Positions 12,043-24,575 of a stretch of DNA of 64,000 bases are shown here, one piece after another. The notes under the pieces were generated by a model, which was given only the letters and a program-made list of their open reading frames with translations, was not told where the DNA came from and ran no database searches. The DNA is from Flammula alnicola. Lineage: Eukaryota > Basidiomycota > Agaricomycetes > Agaricales > Strophariaceae. The stretch is taken from positions 1 through 64,000 of the forward strand of contig JADNRV010000143.1 of assembly GCA_015499995.1 (NCBI GenBank), read 5' to 3'. How positions within the stretch are numbered: position 1 is the first letter of the stretch; the number at the start of each line of letters is the position of its first letter. Both the position numbers and the translations under genes were made by a program.

Positions 12043-13459
12043 ATGTCGCAACATATTCAACATCACCATGCACAACAAACGCAATATGTGCACTACAATC
12101 CCAACCAACATCTCCAGCAGCAGGTTCCAGTCACCCATGTTGCTCCGAAGGACACGCAGCGTCAACCAGCGCTGCAGCAGCCGCAGCCCCAGCAACAACA
12201 AGTAGCGCAGCAGATACAGGGCACGTCGTCGCAGGCTAGTGGGTCTGCCTCTGCCCCCTTGATAGCGAAAGGAGATTGGACAAAAGACCTGGTTAATCTT
12301 GCGAAGACTGCCGAATTGAAGTATGTGTCCATTCATCCTCGTCGTCCGCATTTTTTTTTCTCGACCAAGGATCGGCGTCAGTGGGATACAGACTATTCCG
12401 AACAGCTGGACTTTATGCTTTTGCTTTCTCACATGGGGATCTGCTTTTTATTCCCCTATTTCTTCATCGAGAGGCACATCAGACACATTACATCTCCTTT
12501 ATCACAACCCCATTCTATTCGCATGCACTTGTATTGACAACCCTTTTTTTGACTAGGAAACATGCTCTGACGCTGCAGCTCCATACTGCCCATATCCTGT
12601 CAGCCCATGCCTCGCTCGAACAAAAAGGGAAGGCAATCCAGGATCTTCGTGAACAGAAAAACAAGTGCGTCCTCCCCGTAATCCATTTCCTCAGGCCGGC
12701 GTATTGACCAATCATTTTTAGGTTAGAAAGCGAGCGCACGCGACTGTTGAATTGCCTAAGAGAGGTCTGTCATCTTTCATCCTGTGAAAAAGCACTGGTT
12801 TTGACGTATTATGTTCCAAGGTCAACGAAGATCGTGACAAGGCAAGCCTTGAATCCCTTTAGACATCGCATCTCAGCACCAGAATCTAAAACGGCCTTCG
12901 AAAATATGTACAGGTCGACATAATGGAGTCGTCGCTGGAGAAAGAGTAACTTCTTTTTTTCCTATCATGCTATGTTGTCAGGATACTTACCCGTCTCTGA
13001 TAGGTGTCGAGAAGCGAGAAGCAAAATCACCCAGCTGACAGAAAACGATTATGCGGTCGCGAAAGCAGACGTCGACCGGCTCCGGCAGGAGCTCGGACAA
13101 CCGCCCCTACCCAGTCTGCAAAGTACGCTGGAGGAGAAAACATCACAGTGAGTACATAATCACCGCACTGACATCGGCCCACCTCCAGGACGTCGTATTG
13201 ATGATACCACTAATCTGAAAATTTCCTCGTCGTTGTCGTTAGGTATCTCAATGAACGTCGCCTCAACGGGAACGAGAGCCAATCGCCTTCGACACAGGCA
13301 GGGCCGTCGCGGAGCACCCCAGCGAGCACGACGAACGCCAATAATAAACGCAGTGCCCCTTCTAGTTCTTCGCACCAGGAAGGCGGCCAGGCGAAAAGGC
13401 CAAGAGGACGACCCAAGGGCAGCAAAAATAAGAACAAAGTGTCTGGAAACGACGATTAA
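12043..13459 (+). CDS. AT-hook protein with Gln-rich N-terminus and coiled coil, 280 aa
   Basis: Seven exons, 12043-12320, 12557-12664, 12722-12764, 12821-12841, 12914-12945, 13004-13147 and 13243-13459, join in frame. Residues 1-60 are rich in Gln and His. Residues about 95-210 form a probable coiled coil (LEQKGKAIQDLREQKNKLE, then CLREVNEDRDK). The Ser/Thr-rich tail ends in an AT-hook (KRPRGRPKGSKNK), which binds the minor groove of AT-rich DNA, so nuclear DNA binding is inferred. The fourth intron begins GCAAGC (a GC-AG intron); reading through it meets a stop. Two damaged copies lie at 1010-1735 and 45473-46830. No name can be assigned. A chromatin or transcription role is inferred from the AT-hook only. 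Confidence 0.8.
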
Positions 13460-14084
13460 GATTCAGGGAGATCGATTGAAACCGTGCGGGGGCCGTTTCT
13501 TGTGATTAGTATATTGGTATCGATCGGTGGTGATTTTGGAGCTGTGTTGTATCAGAGAGGGTACAGCAGTGGGTCGGATCTTCAGGTCCGATAAACTCTG
13601 CAGACGGACGGCAACATCGCTGCGATCGCATCAGGCTTCGGATTATCTATTCGTTAATCATGACTGTTTGTATCTGGAGGTAACCTCCTGTGATATTGTA
13701 GACCTTTTGTATGTACATACGTATTTGCTACGACTCTGATGGTTGTCAATGAGGGTTTGGTTTCTTTGACGAGATCACACGCTGACTTTAGATGGTAGAT
13801 CCTTCATGTCAGTGTCTGTCTGGCCTCTGGGACGAAGGTTGGGGAATGGCTGATCTGATCCATTCAAGGAGACGAAACTTCACGAAAGTGGTCAGAGAAC
13901 ATTATTTACGACGATTCAGAGTACAGAAAGGTGATTCACATATTTCAAGTTGCATCTGCATCCCGGTACGTCAGTTGACGGCGCAGGCGAAAGATGCAAA
14001 ACGGATTGTACGGTACCCATAGAGCCAGCGATCCATAAGCAGAACTTCGTCCTTTAAAGTCGTGCTGGTATTACAGCATATTAT
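13460..14084. other. 3' flank of the AT-hook gene, no further gene seen
   Basis: The part to about 13730 is the 3' UTR and flank, also present in the fragment at 1010-1735. An almost palindromic stretch GGAGGTAACCTCC lies at 13677-13689 and is conserved in the copy near 1117. No exon chain was found in the remainder. Confidence 0.5.
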
Positions 14085-15830
14085 GAGTGTATAATACATG
14101 TAGGGTAGTTAAATAAATCCAGGCAAATATAGAAGATACAAGTACATGGGAGGGCATACATTCGTTACAACGTGAATAGAATATTCGACCTCACAAGTTA
14201 AAACAGACAAATATGGAGCGAAAGCGAAAGAGCAAGAAAGACGGTGGATGGCTGGCAACTCACTCCCCTTGACAATGAGAGGGATCAGGAAGGTCCTCTT
14301 CGAAGACTAACATGTTTTCCTTTGTGCGGTGCCAAGGAGGAGGATCGAGGGGGGTATCATGCACAATGGCCCTATTCTCAGATGCAAGGTGGTCGATTTC
14401 GGGGCTGTAACGAGACCTTCGCAAACCCCAATATTGGAGAGGGGAGTCTTCAGAGTTTGTTGGAGTAGCCCGCGAGATTGTTCTTGGTGTATTTGACGAG
14501 TTAGTTCCTGCATGAATGCCATCATCTGCATCTGCATCTTCATCTTCGTCGTCTGAGAAACCTGGGATGCAGTCCAGGATTTTCCTGCTCAGCATGATGG
14601 ATGGCTGATATCATCGCGAGTGTTAAGTACATATTTCATGAGTCGTTAAGCGAGAAAACGTACCTGTTCATGTTCCTTCTCTACCTCCTTCAGCCGATTT
14701 CTCGTCACTCCGCCGTGGTTTAGATCAGCTGAGTCAGACACGAGAGGGGCGTCGTCTGCCGAGTCGGTCGCGACATATGCGTCCACGTCATCGTCCGGCT
14801 TTGTGGCATTAATATTCTTGTCCACAGCCAACTTCCTTTGCCCGACACGACGAAGCTTGGAGCGAGACGTATACTCTTCTAGAGGTCCGCTTTCCGGCAT
14901 TGCCTTACTTGGGTTTGTCGATGAGGTCCACTGAGGTGTCCTACAGAAACGAAATGCGTAAGATAACATTCATGGAATGGATTACCATCATATACCTCAA
15001 GGATGACCTCGGTCTCGATAGTCGGTGTTGGATGGTTAGAGAAAGGTGCGTCGGGGAGACTGTATTAGTAGTCGGAGCTCACCCTAGGTGAGACATGTCG
15101 CCTTTGTTTGTGGAGTGCGGTCTGTGTCTATCGCTAGGGAAGTGGCACCCTTTAGATAGCACAGACGCACAGAAAGTGATAGTTTAAGAAGAAGGGATTG
15201 AGTGATTCCTCAGGCCATTGCGTAGAAGAGTGTGTCATCATGACTTGGATCTCGCCATGGCCGTGATTGAAAGTCCTTTCCTGGTTCATGGGTACAACAC
15301 AGAACTCGAGATGTGATAGAAATGCATGGTTGTGACTGGATCTCCCCGAGGTCCTTAGCTTTCGCATTCTAGCTCTTGCATGGCTGCCAAAGGACCACTG
15401 AGCGTCTATGTTAATTTTCTATCCAAAAATTTAAATTTATATGAGCCACAGAAGTAGATTTGAACGGTGAATTAACTTACCAGGTTCATATATATATTTC
15501 CCAAACCTCAAGAACTGCATCAGGGCTTCGAGCAAGTTCGTCCGCTTCGCAACTTTCCGTTGGGCGATGGTCCGTTCCTGAAATGGAGGCTGTACATGGA
15601 TACGAACAGAGACAGATATATCGATAATATGGACTCCATGGCGGTAATTAATTTCAGAAGAGTGAAGAGTCGACCTTGTCTGGAGGAACGAGAGGTTGAC
15701 AAAAGTTGACAAGAGGAAGTTGTGCCGTCAAAGGATTGTCAAAGGACTGCCAAGCAGACAAAGCTTTGTTTGGTTTCAAACTCCCGAAACAAACAAAGAT
15801 GCAGCCCAGCACTTGAAGTCGCAAACAGTC
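14085..15830 (-). repeat. Segmental duplication, copy 1
   Basis: Matches 36030-38570 in opposite orientation, including the hypothetical gene, its 3' flank and about 700 bp of upstream DNA. Similarity is moderate (many substitutions, small indels). This copy lacks the two miniature elements that interrupt copy 2 at 36176-37160 and so preserves the empty target site near 15650. Confidence 0.85.
14260..15096 (-). CDS. Hypothetical acidic protein, 211 aa (paralogue of 37647-38415)
   Basis: Exons 15083-15096, 14664-14940 and 14260-14604 join in frame. The first exon is 14 nt (MSHLG). The protein contains a basic stretch (RSKLRRVGQRKL), an acidic middle (FSDDEDEDADADDG) and a conserved C-terminal part with SPLQYWGLRRSRYSPEIDHL and PPPWHRTKENMLVFEEDLPD. 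Both copies keep open frames and the same second intron, and differences between them often leave motifs unchanged, which suggests a real protein. No known domain was recognised and there is no signal peptide or membrane span. A nuclear or cytosolic location is a guess from composition. Confidence 0.65.
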
Positions 15831-15952
15831 CAACCTGAAGTGTATTAATTTCCTTTGTAACTCGTAAGTAAATAAATATTCTGACGAGAGCGATTCCCAG
15901 CGAGATCTAGAGTTAACCATTAATTGCGTACTTAAGATAATCAGTCACCATC

Positions 15953-18653
15953 TTATGTCGGAAAAGAGCCTAGAGTGAACAACGTCTGCTTCTGCTTCCC
16001 TTTCGATTTCTTCCCTTTACCACCTGCTGGAACGGCCTCGGCTTCGACAGTTTCTTCAGCGCGGGTAGAAGCTTGAGAGGAATCTCCACTTCCAGTGCCC
16101 GTCGAGCCTGCTCCCCACGCAGCGACCGCTGGTCCACCAGTGCTTCCCAAAATATGCTTCAAGGAGACATTCCCGCTGACCTGTGGCTTTGACCGTGCAG
16201 TTGATGATGTCGGAAGCTCTGGGAAAACCGAGGTAGAGAGCTTCGGCGGTACCTGCTTGGGAGCATTCTTTCGCGGAGTTGATGAAGACGAAGATGCGGC
16301 AATGGTCGCTTGCGTTCTCAATGTTGGAGGTGCTACTGAGCTGCTTGACCAGGGCGTGGAACGCTGACCTGCGCGAAGTGACTGCGCCGACTGCTGAGGT
16401 GCAGAAGATGCACCACCAGCTAGAGCAGGGAACCGCTCCTGAGCGGGCCGCGGAGGAGGGAAATGGCCCGCTGAGCTTGATGATGGAGCCGAAGAGGCAT
16501 TGGCGGCCTGTGCGACTCTGTCCCAGACCTGCCGAGATTGAGACGACCGTGTGGCTGTTGAATGTTTGGCGTTCAGAACACGGCCTGACGTGATTCCAGC
16601 GTATCCTGATCCAACTGAGGCTGGGACGAGGTCAGGGAACTGTCGGCGTTGCTATAAGAGGCACAGATGAGATGGATATACATGTAAAGGCGGCGAAGAG
16701 GGCATACCTCGATTGCGAAGCCTTTCCAAGAGGAAAGGAGATCTTGCTTCTTGTCCTCTTCATCTACTAGATCGATGAACGCATTGACGATGCTTGCAGT
16801 ATGCTCCAAGTTTCGATCCAAGACGTTCCATACGATTTGGATCAAATCACGAGCACTCGATTCTGAATGTCGATAACTACGCGTCGCAGCCTTAACTGCA
16901 GGAACAGCTGAGGCTGGATTGGGAGCAAGTGATTGAAGACGAGCAAGGAATGCAGCGTGCCTCCTAATGAGAAGGTCAATAAAAGGGAATCGCGTATAAA
17001 GCAAGAGATACAACGTACTCTGCTACAGCTGGATCCGCTTCAGCCGTCGGTTGCGGAGAAGGAGGACGAGTTAAGCGGCCACTATTAGCAGAAGACGCTG
17101 CCGGACCTGAAGTTTCCGTTGTCAGCGCACCTCCGAATCCTGCTCTCCTTCCACTGCCAGCCGGAGTTGGGCGCGAAGGGGTGGAAGTCGAAGCTTGCGC
17201 CTGCTGCTGCTGATGTTGCTGATGCGGTGGTGGCTCGCGGTCGCGATCTCTATCCCTGTCTCTGTCTCTGTCTCGCTCCCGTCCCCCGCGTCCATGCCGG
17301 CCATGCCCAACTTCTTCGAAAGCAAAGTTAGCTTGAATTCTTCTAGCATCCTTTTTATCTCTAGCACTCATATCTCCACCGTGCACTTCTACCATGTGCG
17401 CCTTGAGGTCGAGAGCAGTGTTGAAGACAACGAACTTGTTGGACAGGCATTCAGGCTGACTGCATGGGTGATGAGCATTGTTGAAATGCCGTTCCTAAAA
17501 CCGAGAAGACAGATCAATTCTCCAGCTACTCGTGTACATTCGGACGAGGCTCACGAGACTTTCATAATTCTGGAAACTGGACCCAGGAAATTTAACGAAG
17601 CATCGTACAACTTTTTGGAACCCGACTCACTATTGGTCTCTAACTTCGTTTCGCTTGCAGATGAAACACTCTTCGTGCTTTTCGCGCATGTGTGTGTATA
17701 ATTCGTCGTCGCTAAAGAAGCACTCGCGGCAGAATGCACAGAGGGGATGGATGCCGCCCTCAGGAGGTTCCTTCAGTGTTGCCTTGCTTCGCTGATTCAG
17801 CGACGGAAGATGAACGGCCAGGACAGCAGGCGGGTATAAGGTATGCTCATGGGAGAACACTTTCTTGTGTCGGATGCACAGGTCACTGTTTGAACGACGT
17901 GGAGGTTAGCTGTGTAGATAACGATGGAAACCTGGCCACTGAGTACACACCACATGAGTTTCCCGTGAGTGGCGCGTACGTGCAGCCGTAGATCACCCCA
18001 GCCGTTGCCAATGTAGTCGCATTCCGGGTCTGGGCAGTTGAATCGGAGGAGGATAAGGGTGTCTTCCATCATCTCTTGCGTCTCGAAGGATATTGACAAC
18101 TTGGCATCTTTGTATGGGATAGATTCTGGTGTATAAGAAGCATAAGGAGCGTTGGGGGACGTTGTAAATATTACATGAGTCTGCGGGTCCTATGAAGAAT
18201 CTCTGTTAGCAAGATCGCTCTAGTATTGCTGAAATCACCGGTCCCCACCTTGCAGAACGTGCAGTCCATCTTTTTATACAATGCCCTCAACCGTAACGCA
18301 CAGACATGGCAGGTCCTGTGGTTACACTCCGACACCGAATAATACTTCACGGGTTCAGCGCAGATCCAGCATATGGCGTCCGAGTCCCCAGCCTCTGAGA
18401 GGGCCACTGCGCTCATTTGATCGACAATCTTCGATGATTCATTGGCGCCATTCTTTGCCTCTTCGATAGCAGTCCCGAGCCCGGAAGCGTTCTCAGCATC
18501 CTTTGCTTTATCGTTATTTCCAGCAGAGCGCGCATTGCGATTCGGATTGGATCCTCGATTGCTGGTGTTTCCGCCACGACGCCTGTTTCCCCGTTTCCCG
18601 ACTCCGCGAGACGATTCCGAGGTTTGGTTTTGAGTGGCGACTTCGGTAGACAT
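15953..18653 (-). CDS. HEL2: RING/C2H2 E3 ubiquitin ligase, Hel2/ZNF598 family
   Basis: Senses collided ribosomes and ubiquitinates small-subunit proteins such as uS10/uS3, starting ribosome-associated quality control. Seven exons (18249-18653, 17951-18189, 17631-17885, 17555-17576, 17019-17494, 16708-16963, 15953-16651) give 783 aa. The RING is at residues 95-134 (CWIC ... CNHRTCHVC ... CTFC). Zinc-finger motifs follow: NCPDPECDYIGNGW with HVRATH, CDLC, CAFCRECFFSDDELYTHM, HEECFICKR, then AHMVEVHGG. DKKDARRIQANFAFEE is a family signature. Next come RD dipeptide repeats encoded by a CTCTGT microsatellite near 17245-17280 and a Ser/Pro-rich tail with FPALAGG and TPWSSSS. The fourth exon is only 22 nt. 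Confidence 0.95.
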
Positions 18654-19034
18654 GTTTTCGGAAGGATTCTAAGGTATAGATGATTTTGAGATCGTTTGAA
18701 TATGGGATCGTCCTGTATGAATTTGTAAGAGGTTTCAGCGGGATTTATTTTATCGCATCTCAAGGGAGTCAGCTGACCTCGGTCCCGCAGCTTCTCAACG
18801 GCATTCACAAGACGGCTTACACAGTACCAGTCATACTCGGACCAGCGATGTCGAGAGCCGTAAGGTTGAATTAGAGCAGAAATTTAGAACAAGAAAATAG
18901 AATATAACACAGGATTTTATTGTATGTAGATATTTCCAAATACTACACTAAACAGAAAATATCACAATAAACGTACTCTACACAACAACCCGACTCAAGA
19001 AAGAAAAAAGAAAAGGAAGGAAGAATCCTCGCCC

Positions 19035-22000
19035 TCATATCCTCCGATAGAATAGCAAATAAGCGCACCGCGAGTCATCTCGCTCATATGCTCCGAACAC
19101 GTCCTCGTGTCTGACGTCCGACACTAGTTCGTCGTCGATGCGGACCCAGCCTTCTCTGGGTTTGGAGCTCGGATTCACGTTAGGGTATCGGTTGGGATGG
19201 AGAACATCCAAGGTATAATGGCCACCTGAAGCAGAAAGCCCGTGGTGGTAAAGCGCTGTTGTCAAAAAAAAAAAGATAAGACAGAATTCGGATTAGTTTA
19301 GCAATAACTCGAAGTAGAATAAAGGACGAATAGTACTGACCACCAAAGAGTTTATAGCGCGTAGGCTGCGCCTTTTTGACAGCAGGAACCATAACATCTA
19401 CAGATGAGAGAAAACAAAATCAACATCGGCAATGCGTCCCTTAGAAGGGAAGGTGTCCGTCAAGACTTGCGTACCAGATCCAATCTCCAGCTCCGGCCCA
19501 AACCTAACCTGCTTGCCCACCTTCACAACACCGCCCACAGAGGTGTCGTAGCAGAACCGTTTGATATGCAGCACCAAAATAGGCGGCAGAACCTCAATGA
19601 GCACCTGCTGCTGAGCATCGACGGTGATGCCTGGCCTGGTGGGTTGCGTCACCTGCACAGGTTGTGGATGGGAGATGTACGACAGCGCCTCTTCGATAGT
19701 GTGTATTTGCTCTCGCTGCAAAACGTAAATGTCGATCAGAATTTTTTTAAATCATCGCCTTGGATTTACAAAGAGAGAATATCGAACGAACCTGGATGTC
19801 TAGCCTTAGCGAACGCCAATCCTCTACGATGACGGAGTCTTTTTGGTGAGGTGCCCGCAGGGTAGATCTAAATTTGCCGCCGAATATCCTCGTTATGGGA
19901 GACTCTGTGGCTTTTATCTATTCAATTCGATCCATCAGCACAAATCTAACACAAAAGGGAAAGAAAAAAAGAAAGAAAGAAAAAGCACGTACTGTGCGTG
20001 TGACGACCATCCTGTTCCGCTTGCCGACTTCCAGCCAGCCATCATCTTCAGGCGGCGCGGCCTCCTCCTTCTCTTCGACAGACGAAGCTCCAGCAACAGT
20101 AGATGACGGGCCCTTGCTCTGCTTGGGAGGATTGACAGTGTGCAGTATCGACAACAGTTCCTCCTCGAGAGTATCAAGGTAAAATCCGAAGAACTCCTCC
20201 GCGTCTTCCTGATGTCCGCCCTATTAAAATAAAAAGTACCGATAAGTAAAAATATAAAAGAAGGCGGAGCCACTTGCAAGCACACGTGAAGCGAAAGCAA
20301 GACATACCCGCATATTATCAAACCGTTTCTTCGCCTTCATCGCATCATAAACATACGTAGGCCAAAACGAATCACCATCCCAATCACCATCCTCCTCCTC
20401 CACATCATCCTTGATCTCTCTCTCCTTCCCCTTCCCTCTGCCCGACCCACCCCCATTAACCCCACTGCGATTGACCACCACCTCCAACTTCGCCTTCTCC
20501 TTCGCCTTGCTCTTCCTATCCTCCGCGAACTCCCTCAGGAACTCGACAGTAGCATCCACGAGCGGCGTCGCACTGGCCGCCGCTCTACTCGCCTCGTCCT
20601 TACCATTAACGACCGGGCCATTACCCACAACAGGCCCGACCAGGACCCTGCCCAGGTCCACGAACAGCCGGTGGAACGGCGGGCAATAAACCAGCACCTG
20701 CAGCACCGAGTTCGCGAAGCACATGTTGCCGCTATTCACCAGCCCCCGCGGGCGGATCTTCAGCGACGCGCCGCTCGTCGCGCCTGCAGCGGCAACCGCG
20801 GGCCCTGTCGTCAGCAGGGTGACGAGCTCGGACTTTTTGGAGGGTGAGACGGGCATGGCGGGGTTGCTGCTGGGCGCCGCTGCGGGTATTGAGAAACCGA
20901 CGACGGAGGATGTAGGGAGGGCGTTGCGTGAGGGGCCAGGAGAGGCCGACGAGGACGAGGACGCAGAGCGGAGCAACGACGCCCATGATTTTTTGGGTGC
21001 AGCTGGTGGTGGTACGGCGGGGGCAGGCTGAGGCGAGACGACAATAGGGTTCGCGAGGGTTTCAGATGTAGGCGTAGCTGCAGAGCTAGTGGTGGTGGCG
21101 GACGGTTCTTGTGTCTTTTCCTCTTCTGCAGGACCGGCAGCAGGTGCAGGTACAGATGCTGATTCGGCACTGGCCAAAATGGGGCTGGTGGTGCTGGTTT
21201 CGGCGGTAGCTGTTGCGACAGCTTCAGCCTCTGCAGCACGTATCGTAATTTCTTTCGCATCTTTTACAGGAGTACCGGAAACGGAAAGAGACGTAAGCGA
21301 GGAAGCAGGCGAGCCAGGAACCGCAGGCGTATCCGTAGACTCTGTAACAGAGGATGAAGGCACCGAAGAGTTGGTTTGAGATACCCAAGCAGCAACGGCA
21401 GCATCATCCGAGGATTGAAGCGCCGGCAAAGGAGAGAACTCCTTAACAGGTGACGAAGCTTCGTCAGCTGGGGTAGATTCCTCTTCCGCGAGAGGAAGCG
21501 GTTTAGTCGAAAGGGTCGGGGATACAGCAGGAGGAGAAGGTGGCGGAGTTTTAAGATCCAGAGCTTGCTGAACGACATCGGGTGGCGGACGAGCTCTAGG
21601 AGAGATGATGATACTAGGGGCGTGCGACGGATCTTGTGGTCGACGAGACCAGATTGCCCATTTCACTATTGGATTGGCAACGACCTTCCGTGAAGGTGAG
21701 GAAGAGCTCGGTGAAGATGGAGGAGAAACGGAGTCAGATGTTGAGATTGTTCCCATCTGCGAGTATGAAGAGGTCTGGGGTAGTGATGTGGGTTCTGGAG
21801 AGGAAGAAACGGCAGGTGGAGGCGTAGATGGAGATGGAGGAGGAAGTTCGATATTTTCGATTTCAAGGGGTATTTCTAGGGTTTCAACAGGTTCAACAGG
21901 GCTTAAAACGGGGCTAGGTGGAGTCGGAGTCCTCTGGACCGCTGGAGAAGGGGCCGGTGGAGGTTCGTGGAAGGGTTGGTGGACATTTTGAGGTGGGGGC

Positions 22001-22491
22001 ATAGAAAGCTGTTTTGGCAAAGGCGATATAGGTTGTTGTGTCTGCCAGGAGGGAGTAAAAACAGGAGCGGTAGGCGAAGGGTATGGATAAGATGTTGCAA
22101 ATGGTTGATTGTGTTTCGCTGACTGAGGAGAGTAAATATGCTGGGAACCATGCTGCGGGTGTGGGGGATGCACTCCGAGAGGACTGACGTGTGAGTGGGC
22201 ATATATTGGCTGTTGATGGGGCTGCTGGTAGTTGTGATAGTTGTGGGTCCCTCGAGAGCCATACGATCCGCCAACGTTACCCCCACGGTGGTTTCCTCTT
22301 GATGGTCCTTGTTGGTGGTATTGCGCTGGCTGGTGTGAATTCATGTGCGGGGGTGGGGGTCCTGGATATGGGTAGTAGGGTTGGCGAGGTCCTGGATTAT
22401 GAGCGCCGTAGACGTGGTGGGGAGGAGGAGACTGTTGGTAATAGGACGAAGGTCCGGGTCCTGGGTTAGGGTAAGCTGGATGGCTTGCCAT
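19035..22491 (-). CDS. UBP3: Ubiquitin carboxyl-terminal hydrolase, Ubp3/USP10 type
   Basis: Cysteine protease (C19) that removes ubiquitin. Yeast Ubp3 works with Bre5 on ribophagy, translation stress and trafficking substrates. Six exons (20308-22491, 19993-20220, 19792-19902, 19475-19715, 19341-19397, 19035-19255) give 1013 aa. Residues 1-580 are low-complexity (PYYPYPGPPPP-like N-terminus, then Ser/Pro/Thr). The Cys box GLVNSGNMCFANSVLQVL has its cysteine at residue 591. GGHQEDAEEFFGFYLDTLEE follows, then DDGWLEVGKRN, typical of the Ubp3 group. The His box is ALYHHGLSASGGHYTLDV, and the C-terminus is CAYLLFYRR. I chose ATG 22491 (MASHPAYP); an upstream in-frame ATG at 22650 would add 53 residues. 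It is adjacent to Hel2 on the same strand. Confidence 0.93.
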
Positions 22492-22649
22492 GGGAGCGCC
22501 AAGAATTCGATCCAACTCTTCAGTTAGCTTTCTGTTAAGAATCTCTGTCAGAAATAGCCGGTTAAAGTCACCAACCGCGGTGGAAAGAAAGTCAAGCAGA
22601 CACGAACTTGGTTGGATGCGTAATGACCTTTGAGTCACTGTCTCTCGCA

Positions 22650-24180
22650 ATATCTGACAAGTCCTGCTAGACTTTGCTTTGTAGTCGCTACTGGACTGTG
22701 GACGGCGAGAACAGCGGCGACGATGGTGGTGATCAGTAACAAAGGAGCAGCTGGCAAGATTTTTAGACGCCTCCCAACAAACGCAAACACGGGTTGACAG
22801 ATTTTAGTATCCTCTACAATAATTTGCTTTCGAATATAGCTCTGACTGGTGCATAGAATCGACTCAAAACATATGCATGTTCTGGACAACACTCTAGCTG
22901 CATATGTAGCGCTCGAATCAATTCAAAACATTTGCATGTTTACTCAGCTGTAAACTCAGATCGTGTGACGGACCCCTATCTCAGCACCACCACTCTCACC
23001 CGGGTGTCCAGGTTTCTCATCGTCCCATCTCTTTTCAGCGCGGACGGACTTCAATTTCTGACATTCGTTATTAAATGACATCTGCGCTCATTTCGCAAAG
23101 CCTTTTCGCCAACAATATGCTCGCCTTCATGAACAATGCACGTCGATCCTCTCTCTATCTACTAAAAATCATCTCTAAACGTTCTCAACAGGTATAAATA
23201 TCAGTGAAGGCATCTTCTGGAGATATGTGAGTTCTTCTCGGAGTCAATGAGCACCATCTTATTTTATTACTCCGTCGCTGAACCACTAATCCTTTAGAAG
23301 GCTTCGTGCACTAGACGCGGTTAATATTTTTGCTGCCGTTGTCAACAATCAGAACGCCATGAAATGCCTGGCAGGCTGGCACTCTTTGTCTATGGTAATT
23401 CTGGGATGTTTTATGGAAAGTGAACACATACTCGAGAGCTGCCCGAGGGTCGGCCTCTAGCGATTATAAATCCTCAGACTTTGAGGAGATAAGAAGCCAG
23501 AATCCATCATGTCATCCTGCGAACACTCGACATCTATCTGCGCATCGCATTCGGGGTAAGCCCCTCATAGCACCTTCTATCTCCTTTACCAATATCGGCA
23601 ACATCGATTCTGACGAAAGTATTATTGTCCTCTTGCTTGGCCGCCGCACAGCTGGTTGTACACTCTCGATCATCTCTGCTGGTTCTTTAGTACCGGCCCA
23701 ACCCTCGCAACTCCTTTTCTTCCATATGCAATTAGAAAAAAAGGACTTAAAATACGCCATCGGCTCGTGACATTCGGCCGTCTGGTAGCTTGTACTTGTC
23801 CGTGCGAGTTTCGCTATTACTTGGCTGTCCGTTCCCACCGTTTTCGACCACGATGGATGGACAGTGTTCCCTTCTCTTCGAATTCGCAGTCTGCATACAT
23901 ATCTCTATGTTTCTTCTGGATCCATAAATATCCCACGTCAATATGGAGTATCAGGTCGATAATCCAACGGTCTTAGAGTGTTTATAAACACAATAAACTA
24001 CCGACACCGTCGCCGGGCTATCAATTCGATCCTAGGCCTTCTCGCCACAGACATCAATGGCTCACTATTTAGCGTCGGGCTCGATGCTTCTCTCGCCTTT
24101 CTTCTCGTTGTTCCCATTTCAAACCCCTCTTCAGAATATTACCGCTCTTCCTCCGAATCAGAATAGACCGACCCCGGAAG
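22650..24180. other. Intergenic, no gene seen
   Basis: The part near 22650-22900 is probably the promoter of the Ubp3-like gene. The rest has only short open frames without recognisable motifs or consistent splice chains. It may include decayed pieces of the repeated small gene that follows. Confidence 0.4.
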
Positions 24181-24189
24181 ACTGGTCCA

Positions 24190-24575
24190 TCCAACCAAGT
24201 TAACGCAAGCGTCGGCGGGCAGCTTCAAGGGCAGACGAGGTGTCGATTGGGATCATTCGCATCAGGAGATCAACGTGAGCGTCCATAAAACAGTCGGGTA
24301 AGTAAAGTTCCTTCCTTTAGACTTGTTCTACTCTTTTCAACGTGAATGAACTATTTTTCACATGCATAGCTTTGAAATATACTGGTTCAAGGAGGGTACC
24401 TTCCACCGTATTGGGGACGGTGGATATCTCAATGTGCGTATTTCTCGTCGTTACACAGTCATGATGCTGAATCGATATTTTACGTGTAACAATGGGCGTA
24501 CAACGGTAACGTGAAAAGCACATCCATCTAATGGCGGAAAAGACCTTGTGTTTGGGCCTGTTTAAAGAATTAGTT
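24190..24575 (+). pseudogene. Decayed small basidiomycete gene, copy A (YWFKEGTF family)
   Basis: Pieces in several frames read SFKGRRGVDWDHSHQEINV, then after an intron (GTAAG near 24300, AG at 24369) FEIYWFKEGTFHRIGDGGYLN, then WAYNGNVKSTS near 24490 and NGGKDLVFGPV with a stop at about 24565. The last two pieces are in different frames, and no acceptor precedes WAYNG, so the copy is broken. The order of motifs matches a family of small basidiomycete proteins that I believe is catalogued as DUF7888, but this could not be checked. The function of the family is unknown to me. Confidence 0.55.

Noticed and set aside
20411..22527. Many antisense open frames over the Ubp3-like gene
   Set aside because: They are shadows of a low-complexity Pro/Ser/Thr coding region with high GC third positions and have no motifs of their own.
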